Position numbers and translations under genes: made by a program
Part shown: piece after piece, positions 35,189 to 41,795 of the stretch
Layout: each line of letters begins with the position of its first letter
Numbering within the stretch: position 1 is the first letter of the stretch
The notes under the pieces: generated by a model
Databases searched by the model: none
Seen by the model: the letters and a program-made list of their open reading frames with translations, nothing else
What the model was told of the DNA's origin: nothing
Assembly (NCBI RefSeq): GCF_036057275.1
Contig: NZ_CP107945.1
Span: forward strand, 806,001 to 870,000
Length of the DNA stretch: 64,000 nucleotides
From: Streptomyces sp. NBC_00390
Lineage (GTDB): Bacteria > Actinomycetota > Actinomycetes > Streptomycetales > Streptomycetaceae
Direction of reading: 5' to 3'

Positions 35189-36688
35189 GTGCACCGCAGA
35201 CTCATCGTCCCGGGCGCGCTCGCGGCCACCCTCCTGCTGGCGATCCCGGCATCGGCCGCCACTTCGTCGCCCGGGGCACCGGGCATCGGCGACCCCTACT
35301 ACCCGGCCAGCGGGAACGGCGGATACGACGTCTCCCACTACGACCTCCGCCTCAGGTACCAGCCGGCCACCGATCTGCTGGAAGGGACGGCGACGATCCT
35401 CGCCACCCCCACACAGAACCTGAGCCGTTTCAACCTCGACTTCGGACTCGCGGTCAGCGAGGTACGGGTAGGCGGTAGGAAGGCGGCGTTCGCCAAGGAG
35501 GGCGACCGGGAACTGGTCATCACCCCGGCCGCTGCGCTGGAGAAGGGCCGGCCGGTGCCGGTCGTGGTCCGCTACGCGGGCAAGCCGTCCGAACTGAGCA
35601 TCGACGGCTTCACCGCCTGGCACCGCACCCCGGACGGCGGAGTCGCCGCGCAGGAGCCGGACTCGGCGGTGTGGTGGTTCCCGAGCAACGACCACCCGCT
35701 GGACAAGGCGACCTACGACATCTCGGTCGCGGTTCCGGACGGCACCCAGGCCATCAGCAACGGCGTGCTGCAGTCGCAGAGTTCACGGCTCGGCTGGACC
35801 CGCTTCAACTGGCGCTCCAACAAACCGCAGGCGTCGTATCTGGCCACGCTCGCGGTCGGGAAGTTCGACATCACCACCGACAGAACGGCGGACGGGCTGC
35901 CGATCCTCAACGCGTACAGCAAGGACCTCGGCGACAACGCGGGCGCGGCGCGGGCCAGCGTCGAGCGGACGGGTGAGGTCGCCGAGTGGCTGACCGGGGT
36001 CTTCGGGCCCTACCCCTTCAACGCGCTGGGCGGCTACGTGCCCAACGTGAAGAGCGGGTACGCACTGGAGACGCAGACCCGCCCGTTCTACAGCCCGCGC
36101 CAGTTCGCGAACGGCGCCAACGTCTCGGTGGTGGTGCACGAGCTGGCGCACCAGTGGTACGGCGACAGCGTGTCGGTCGACGGCTGGAAGGACATCTGGG
36201 TCAACGAGGGCTTCGCCCGCTACAGCCAGTGGCTGTGGTCGGAGAAGGAGGGCGAAGGCACCGCCCAGGAGCTCGCGGACTGGGTCTACGCCCAGCACCC
36301 GGCCGACGACGCCTTCTGGACGGTCAAGCCGGGCGACCCGGGTCCGGACAAGCAGTTCGACCTCGCCGTGTACGACCGGGGTGCCCTCGTACTCCAGGCC
36401 CTGCGGAACGAGATCGGGGATGAGGACTTCTTCGCGATCCTCAAGGGCTGGCCCACCGAGTACGCCTACAAGAACGCCAAGGTGGGCGACTTCGTGGCGT
36501 ATGCGGAGCGGGTCTCGGGCAAGCCGCTGGCCGCACTCTTCGACACCTGGCTGTACGCGCCCTCGAAGCCGGCTGCCCCGGCTGCCGCGAAGGTGCGTGA
36601 CGCGCGGTCGGAGTCCGTGGCACCGCAGCCGCCGGCGTCCTGGAAGAAGATCGCCGCGACGAACTCGGTCCACGACCACGGCCACTGA
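35189..36688 (+). CDS. Secreted M1-family zinc aminopeptidase
   Basis: 499 residues with a signal peptide (about 1-23). The zinc motif is HELAHQ at 317-322, with E340 18 residues further on (WVNEGFARY), the gluzincin pattern. The usual GAMEN exopeptidase segment reads ALETQ here (about 292-296), a known deviation in short secreted M1 enzymes. Length is shorter than ERAP/PepN because the C-terminal helical domain is missing. The GTG start at 35189 has GGAG six bases upstream. A terminator follows. Confidence 0.94.
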   Translation: MHRRLIVPGALAATLLLAIPASAATSSPGAPGIGDPYYPASGNGGYDVSHYDLRLRYQPATDLLEGTATILATPTQNLSRFNLDFGLAVSEVRVGGRKAAFAKEGDRELVITPAAALEKGRPVPVVVRYAGKPSELSIDGFTAWHRTPDGGVAAQEPDSAVWWFPSNDHPLDKATYDISVAVPDGTQAISNGVLQSQSSRLGWTRFNWRSNKPQASYLATLAVGKFDITTDRTADGLPILNAYSKDLGDNAGAARASVERTGEVAEWLTGVFGPYPFNALGGYVPNVKSGYALETQTRPFYSPRQFANGANVSVVVHELAHQWYGDSVSVDGWKDIWVNEGFARYSQWLWSEKEGEGTAQELADWVYAQHPADDAFWTVKPGDPGPDKQFDLAVYDRGALVLQALRNEIGDEDFFAILKGWPTEYAYKNAKVGDFVAYAERVSGKPLAALFDTWLYAPSKPAAPAAAKVRDARSESVAPQPPASWKKIAATNSVHDHGH

Positions 36689-36705
36689 CCCGGGTGCACA
36701 GCCCT

Positions 36706-36743
36706 GACAGCGCCGCCGTCCCTTCGGGGGCGGCGGCGCTGTC
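36706..36743 (+). terminator. Terminator after the M1 peptidase gene
   Basis: 17-bp stem with a single wobble (GACAGCGCCGCCGTCCC / GGGGCGGCGGCGCTGTC) closed by a TTCG tetraloop. Confidence 0.92.
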
Positions 36744-36849
36744 CCGTCCCCGCCGGTGCGCGGGGACGGGCCTTCGGGGCTGTCATGACTCCTTCATGGC
36801 CTCTTCCCGTGGCCCCGGTCAACGAGGATTCGCAGGTCAAAAATGACTC

Positions 36850-36964
36850 GGAACGACTCCGCAGGCCGGGCCTTGCGGCAGCAGATGAGGGTGCAGCCGA
36901 TGCTGGTGAAGGCCAGGAAGCTCTCGGCCTTGCGTTCATAGCGTCGGTAGGGGCGGCGGCAGCC
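36850..36964 (-). mobile_element. IS5-type transposase C-terminal remnant
   Basis: A minus-strand segment encodes RRPYRRYERKAESFLAFTSI followed by GCTLICCRKARPAESF, matching the conserved C-terminal end of IS5-family DDE transposases (pattern RRYERRxxxxxxFLxLACxLICLRRL). No upstream catalytic part, terminal repeats or duplication were found, so it is a relic. Confidence 0.72.
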
Positions 36965-37138
36965 GGTGAGCCGAGCCATGACGATCGGCCGGCCCGACCG
37001 ACGCACCCTCACCTCGGCCTCGTGGAAGTGCCGCAGGGGACGTGTGGTTTTCCGTCACGCCTGCACACCGAACAAGCCATCCCGTTGTACGCGTTGCTGG
37101 CACCTGCTAATTTTTCTTGGCAGGAGCAAGGAGTCCGT

Positions 37139-37489
37139 ATGAACCTCTCTGATCTCACCGGAGACGAGTTGACGAAGGTGCTCGCGGCTCTGTCCAATCC
37201 GCATCGGCTACGTGTCGTCGCGGCCGTGGCCAGGGAGCGCAACTACGTGAGCCGACTGGCTCGCGAGCTCCGTATCAGCCGGGCCCTACTGCAGGTCCAC
37301 CTGCGCAAGCTGGAGAGTGCCGGCCTGGTCTCCTCCACGCTTGAGCTCTCAGAGGACGGAAAGGCGATGAAGTACTACGAAGTCGTGCCCTTCGCCTTGA
37401 ACCTGACTCCACGCAGCGTCATCGCGCTCGCCGAGACGATCACCATCGCCACCGACGAAGAGGCCGACCAGGCCAAGGGGGAACGTTGA
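37139..37489 (+). CDS. Winged-helix (ArsR-type) transcriptional regulator
   Basis: 116 residues with a winged HTH: LAALSNPHRLRVVAAVARE, then LARELRISRALLQVHLRKLE as the recognition region. No Cys metal sites are present, so it does not look like a metal sensor. ATG 37139 has a good AAGGAG ribosome site; the frame is open 118 codons further upstream, through the IS remnant, and that part is not coding. Its stop overlaps the next gene's TTG start. It probably regulates itself and the two downstream genes. Confidence 0.88.
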   Translation: MNLSDLTGDELTKVLAALSNPHRLRVVAAVARERNYVSRLARELRISRALLQVHLRKLESAGLVSSTLELSEDGKAMKYYEVVPFALNLTPRSVIALAETITIATDEEADQAKGER

Positions 37490-37758
37490 ACCACAACTAC
37501 GGTCTGGACGGCATCATTCTCACGCTGGGCGGTCTGCTGCTGCTCACGCCCGTGATCATCGTGGCCCTGCGCCAGCGCGGCAAGACACAGCGCGCCGAGG
37601 CCGTCCTCGCCCGCGAGCAGGAATACCGTCAGCTCACCGAACTGGCCCTGACAACACAGGAACTGACGGACCAGAGACTGTCGGAGATCTCGGCACAGCT
37701 CGCCGACATGCGATCGCGGGTCGAGTCCATGGAACGCACTCTCAAGGACGTCGAGTAG
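37486..37758 (+). CDS. Small single-pass membrane protein with coiled coil
   Basis: 90 residues beginning at a TTG that overlaps the preceding stop (TTGA), with GGGGGAAC upstream. One hydrophobic helix lies at about residues 9-27 (GIILTLGGLLLLTPVIIVAL), followed by a charged, helical, coiled-coil-prone segment (QLADMRSRVESMERTLKDVE). Coupling to the HTH gene suggests a joint role, perhaps membrane-associated control of the regulator. I do not recognise a family beyond this common actinobacterial arrangement. Confidence 0.75.
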   Translation: MNHNYGLDGIILTLGGLLLLTPVIIVALRQRGKTQRAEAVLAREQEYRQLTELALTTQELTDQRLSEISAQLADMRSRVESMERTLKDVE

Positions 37759-37840
37759 CCGCGGCCGAGCACCGGAGTACCGGAAGCGCCCCCGTCACCA
37801 TCCGTGCTCCTGCCTTTCCAGCCAAACCTGAGGAGGAACC

Positions 37841-38500
37841 ATGTACTCGACGTGCGCCAGGAACAAGACCGGACGCCTTCTCCTGGTCACGGTGTCCGCC
37901 GCCCTCGCCGGCGCCGCACTCACGGCCTGCAACGGCAAGACCACAGTGGAGGAGTCGCAGTACCAGGTCAACGAGAAGGTGACGTCCCTACACATCAAGA
38001 CGAACGGCGGGAACGTCGAAGTGGTTGCCGCAAACAGCTCCGGCGTCAGCGTCACCGAGAGGTTTGAGTACACGGACGAGAAGCCGCGCACCGAACACTT
38101 CGTGCGCAACGGCGAGCTCTCGCTGAACGCTCCTGGCTGCACGGAGAGCGACGCCGGAGAGTGCAGTGTCAACTACACCGTGGCGGTCCCGCACGGCTCC
38201 ATCCTGTCCGTGGACACGGGCGGTGGCAACGTCCGGATCACAGAGTCCGCCCCGAAGAAGCTCTCCGCACACACAGGCGGCGGCGACCTCGACGTCTCCT
38301 TCACCGCGGCGCCCGACCAGATCGAGGCCGAGTCGGAGGGCGGCAACATCGCGGTGCGGCTACCCGAAGGCGCCTACGCGGTGGATGCCAGGACCGACGG
38401 CGGCGACCGTGAGGTGGGCATCGCCAGCGATCCGTCCTCCTCGCACAAGGTGAGGGCGCACACGGGTGGCGGAAACATCACCGTCGTCACCGCCAACTGA
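37841..38500 (+). CDS. DUF4097-type adhesin-like lipoprotein
   Basis: 219 residues with an N-terminal signal and lipobox LTAC (Cys at about residue 30), then repeated beta-strand units of the DUF4097 type (SVDTGGGNVRI, SAHTGGGDLDVSF, AESEGGNIAVRL, RAHTGGGNITVVT). A strong GAGGAGG ribosome site precedes ATG 37841. It is probably anchored outside the membrane and may be regulated by the winged-helix gene 350 bp upstream. DUF4097 function is unknown. Confidence 0.87.
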   Translation: MYSTCARNKTGRLLLVTVSAALAGAALTACNGKTTVEESQYQVNEKVTSLHIKTNGGNVEVVAANSSGVSVTERFEYTDEKPRTEHFVRNGELSLNAPGCTESDAGECSVNYTVAVPHGSILSVDTGGGNVRITESAPKKLSAHTGGGDLDVSFTAAPDQIEAESEGGNIAVRLPEGAYAVDARTDGGDREVGIASDPSSSHKVRAHTGGGNITVVTAN

Positions 38501-38563
38501 CGACCGCATTGCAATCGGCCAACCGGTGCAGCGGCTCCTGTGGTGCAAAAGGATGCTGTGTAA

Positions 38564-38776
38564 CACCTGTCGCTCACTGACATCCCGCCCATCGACCGGC
38601 TCGTCGTCTGTCATGGCGACGCCTGCGCCCCCAACACCGTGGTCGGTGACGACGGCACGTGGACCGGACACGTCGACCTCGGCACGCTCGGTGCCGCCGA
38701 CCGCTGGGCCGACCTCGCTGTCGCCACATGGAGTACGCAGTGGAACTACGGTCCGGGATGGGAAGAGCCACTGCCT
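38564..38776 (+). pseudogene. Aminoglycoside 3'-phosphotransferase-like remnant
   Basis: An open stretch after a TAA at 38561 reads LVVCHGDACAPNTVVGDDG, then HVDLGTLGAADRWADLAVA and WNYGPGWEEPLP. This matches the kinase catalytic loop (HGDxxxxN) and metal-binding DLG of APH(3')-type enzymes. The N-terminal ~180 residues and the true C-terminus are missing, so it cannot be functional. Confidence 0.75.
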
Positions 38777-39019
38777 AGGCCGGACCAGTGCCCGCAAACC
38801 AGGGGCCGAGATCCGCGTCGCTCAGAGCCGCCTCGCGGCAGCATCGCGGCAAGAAGGCTACGAAGAAGCCTTGACTGTGGTCATTCCTACACGGCCCAAG
38901 GAGTCCGGCAACCGGCCGGTCGCGTGGGCTGCGAGGCCGACAGCCGTCCTTCGCTGTGGGGCAGTTGTGATGGGAGGTGACCCACACAACCCTTGGGGCG
39001 GACGGGGAGTCCAACCACC

Positions 39020-40459
39020 ATGCGCAAACGAGCCTTTGCCTGCCTCGCTGCCCTCCTGGCCGTCACTACCGCATGCTCAGGTAGCAGCACCGCCGACAAG
39101 CCGAAGCAACGCCCGGCCGTCGCCTCCTCCGTCTCCGACTTCAATGGCGACGGCTACAGCGATCTGGTCGTCACCGATTCCGACGCCACGGTCCAGGGCA
39201 TCTACGCCGCCGGACAGGTGGTCGTGGTCCACGGCTCCGCGAAGGGCCCCGGCACCGCCCACCGCAAGGTCATCGACCAGAACGACCTGGGGCTGGGCAA
39301 GGCCGGGCAGGGCGGCCGCTTCGGCGACGACTCGGTCAGCGCGGACCTCGACAGCGACGGCTACGCGGACCTCGTCGCAACAGCGGGCAGCAAGACCATC
39401 TTCGTCGTCTGGGGCGGCAGGCGCGGCCTGCCCGAGTCCGGCGCTGCCCGGCTGACCGGCGTGTCACCCGTGGCCGGTGACTTCAACGGCGACGGTTACA
39501 CCGATCTCGTCTCCAGGGACACCTATACGGACGTCGGCACCCTGGCCCTCGGACCCTTCAGCCGCGCGGGCAAGCCGGAGCGCACCGTCCGGCTCGACCT
39601 CACCCCGGAGGGCGAGCCCTTCACGTCCGAGGATGACATCGCCACACCCTCCGCCGCCGGGGACGTCACCGGCGACGGCCGTGACGACCTCGTCGTCACC
39701 TGGTCGAAGTACGGCGACGCTGCCTACAGTCCCCGCGCCACCGTCCTGTACCGGGGTGCGGCCGACGGCCGGCTCACCAAGGGCCCGCGCCTGAAGGACT
39801 CCCAGGGCAAGGACCTGTACGGCCATGCACCCGTCACCGCCGACATCGACAAGGACGGCTACGCGGACGTCGTCATGGGCCTCGCCTGCGAGGGGTTCGG
39901 CGATCCAGTGATCCCGGAGGGCGGCAGCCGGGTCGAGGTTTCATACGGCGGTCCCAAGGGGCAGAGCACCAGGCTCAAGCCGGTCCGTATCACCGAGCAT
40001 GCCGCGCTGCCGGGCTCGCCGAAATTCACCTATTGCTCCTTCGGCGCGGGTGTGTCCGTCGGGGACACCAACGGCGACGGTCACGCCGATGCCGTCTTCA
40101 GCGGCTCGGTGGGAACGGACGCAGTGGGCCGCCCGACCGTCATCCTGTTGCTGGGCAGCGCCAAGGGCCTGACCACGCAAGGCGCACGGCTCTTCAGCCG
40201 GCTCACCCCCGGCATCACCGGATCCGACGACATCGAGGCCGGCTTCGGCCACGCGAAAGCCCTGCTGGACACCGACCGGGACCACTCGGCGGAACTGGTG
40301 ATCGGCAGCTACTTGTCACCGGGCGGCACCGACCCGATCCTCTGGGTGCTGTCCGGCTCCACCTGCGGCATCTCGGCCTCGCACACCGTCACCTTCGACC
40401 AGGACACCCTCGGCATCGCGCTCACCGCCGGCCGCGGCGACTACGGCTTCGGCCGGTGA
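39020..40459 (+). CDS. FG-GAP repeat lipoprotein
   Basis: 479 residues with a lipobox (VTTACSG, Cys about residue 19) and at least six Ca2+-binding-type loops: DFNGDGYSD, DLDSDGYAD, DFNGDGYTD, DVTGDGRDD, DIDKDGYAD and DTNGDGHAD, with a degenerate seventh (DTDRDHSAE). These form an integrin-like beta-propeller, expected to be extracellular and membrane-anchored. Ligand is unknown. ATG 39020 has GGGGAG ten bases upstream. It is transcribed alone after the APH remnant. Confidence 0.92.
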   Translation: MRKRAFACLAALLAVTTACSGSSTADKPKQRPAVASSVSDFNGDGYSDLVVTDSDATVQGIYAAGQVVVVHGSAKGPGTAHRKVIDQNDLGLGKAGQGGRFGDDSVSADLDSDGYADLVATAGSKTIFVVWGGRRGLPESGAARLTGVSPVAGDFNGDGYTDLVSRDTYTDVGTLALGPFSRAGKPERTVRLDLTPEGEPFTSEDDIATPSAAGDVTGDGRDDLVVTWSKYGDAAYSPRATVLYRGAADGRLTKGPRLKDSQGKDLYGHAPVTADIDKDGYADVVMGLACEGFGDPVIPEGGSRVEVSYGGPKGQSTRLKPVRITEHAALPGSPKFTYCSFGAGVSVGDTNGDGHADAVFSGSVGTDAVGRPTVILLLGSAKGLTTQGARLFSRLTPGITGSDDIEAGFGHAKALLDTDRDHSAELVIGSYLSPGGTDPILWVLSGSTCGISASHTVTFDQDTLGIALTAGRGDYGFGR

Positions 40460-40618
40460 GGCGGCTCACTGTCCGTCCGGCTACCGTCAGGCGATGAACC
40501 CGGTCAGCCTCCGAGTGCACCTGCGCGAGATCGGCGCCCCTCCGCAATGCGTCACGGCCTCCGCGATCCGCCGGGCGTGTCCTCCAGGCACAAGGCCCCG
40601 TGGTCGTTGGACCAGGGA

Positions 40619-40632
40619 TGGGAGCGCTCTCA
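40619..40632. promoter_or_regulatory. LacI-type operator upstream of the repressor gene
   Basis: TGGGAGCGCTCTCA differs at one symmetric position from the CebR-type operator consensus TGGGAGCGCTCCCA. It is about 95 bp before the LacI-family gene, suggesting autoregulation. Confidence 0.8.
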
Positions 40633-40727
40633 TCAGACCCTGAAGTGCGGATATCCTGTCCGCGGCAGCATCACGCCGTCCGCGCTCGTGCCGAGCAGCT
40701 GACTGGAGCAGACGAGGAGCGCCCGCC

Positions 40728-41759
40728 TTGCCCGAGCAGTCCACCGGGGCACGCCCCACGCTGGAAGCCGTCGCCGCCCGTGCCGGCGTCTCCCGGGCCA
40801 CCGCCTCGCGGGTCGTCAACGGCGGTGCCGGTGTACGCCCGCCGCTTGTCGACAAGGTGCGCCGGGCGGTCGAGGAACTCGGGTACGTGCCCAACCACGC
40901 GGCGCGCACCCTGGTCACCCGGCGCAACGGCGCGGTGGCCGTGATCATCGCGGAGCCCGAGTTCCGGATCTTCTCCGACCCGTTCTTCGAGCAGCAGGTG
41001 CGCGGGATCAGCCGCGAGCTGACGGCGTACGACTCCCAGCTGGTGCTCCTGTGGGTGGAGGGGCCCGGGGACCACGACCGGATAGCCCGTTATCTCGGTG
41101 GCGGGCATGTCGACGGCGCGCTGGCCTTCTCCCTCCACGACGACGACGAACTGCCCGCGATCATCGACCGCGCGAAGATCCCCACGGTCTTCGGCGGCCG
41201 CCCGGGCGCCGGGGCCGACCTGTCCGTGCCGTATGTCGACGCCGACAACCGCGGTGGCGCCCGGGAGGCCGTGCGCCATCTGGTCTCACTCGGCCGCCGG
41301 CACATCGCGCACATCGCGGGCCCGCGCGACCAGACCTCCGCGCTCGACCGGATCGACGGCTATCACGACGTGCTGGTGGACGCCGACCCGGCGCTGCTGT
41401 GCCAGGGCGACTTCACCGAGGCGAGCGGCGCCCGCGCGATGGCGGAACTGCTTGAGCGCCGGCCGGACGTGGACGCGGTCTTCGTCTCCAACGATCTGAT
41501 GGCGCTCGGCGCACTGCGAACGCTGCGCGAACGGAATGTGGGGGTTCCGGAGGATGTGGCACTGGTGGGCTTCGACGACATGCCGTCGGTCGTCGAGCAG
41601 TCGAGTCCGGCGCTGACCACGGTGCGCCAGGACATCGAGGGCATGGGACGGCTGATGGTCCGCCTGCTGATGCGGCTGCTGAACGAGCACGGGACGCAGA
41701 CGGGCGCGCCCGCCTCGGTGATCACGCCGACCACGCTGGTGCGGCGGGCATCGGCCTGA
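40728..41759 (+). CDS. LacI-family repressor of beta-glucan utilisation
   Basis: 343 residues. The N-terminal LacI HTH is LEAVAARAGVSRATASRVVN (about 12-31) with the hinge helix AARTLVT, followed by a periplasmic-binding-like effector domain ending SPALTTVRQDIEGMGR. The start is TTG 40728 after GAGGAG. It resembles CebR/BglR-type regulators. The operator upstream of its own gene and two more in the 44.57-44.83 kb divergent promoter suggest it represses the GH81 gene and the sugar ABC operon. The inducer is probably a beta-1,3-gluco-oligosaccharide. Confidence 0.92.
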   Translation: MPEQSTGARPTLEAVAARAGVSRATASRVVNGGAGVRPPLVDKVRRAVEELGYVPNHAARTLVTRRNGAVAVIIAEPEFRIFSDPFFEQQVRGISRELTAYDSQLVLLWVEGPGDHDRIARYLGGGHVDGALAFSLHDDDELPAIIDRAKIPTVFGGRPGAGADLSVPYVDADNRGGAREAVRHLVSLGRRHIAHIAGPRDQTSALDRIDGYHDVLVDADPALLCQGDFTEASGARAMAELLERRPDVDAVFVSNDLMALGALRTLRERNVGVPEDVALVGFDDMPSVVEQSSPALTTVRQDIEGMGRLMVRLLMRLLNEHGTQTGAPASVITPTTLVRRASA

Positions 41760-41778
41760 CCTCCGATGCCCGCCGCAC
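41739..41778. terminator. Bidirectional terminator between lacI-type and GH81 genes
   Basis: Perfect 16-bp inverted repeat (GTGCGGCGGGCATCGG and complement) with an 8-nt loop that contains the repressor's stop codon; serves both convergent genes. Confidence 0.9.
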
Positions 41779-41795
41779 ACCCTGCGGCCCCCTGG

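Noticed and set aside
36785..37138. N-terminal extension of the winged-helix regulator
   Set aside because: The extension would run through the IS remnant on the opposite strand, while ATG 37139 has an AAGGAG site right at the HTH domain start.
37139..38500. Toxin-antitoxin module
   Set aside because: Small coupled genes suggested it, but the proteins are an HTH regulator, a membrane coiled coil and a lipoprotein with no toxin features.
38775..39014. 79-codon minus-strand ORF before the FG-GAP gene
   Set aside because: No recognisable family, and it lies in the promoter region next to the APH remnant.
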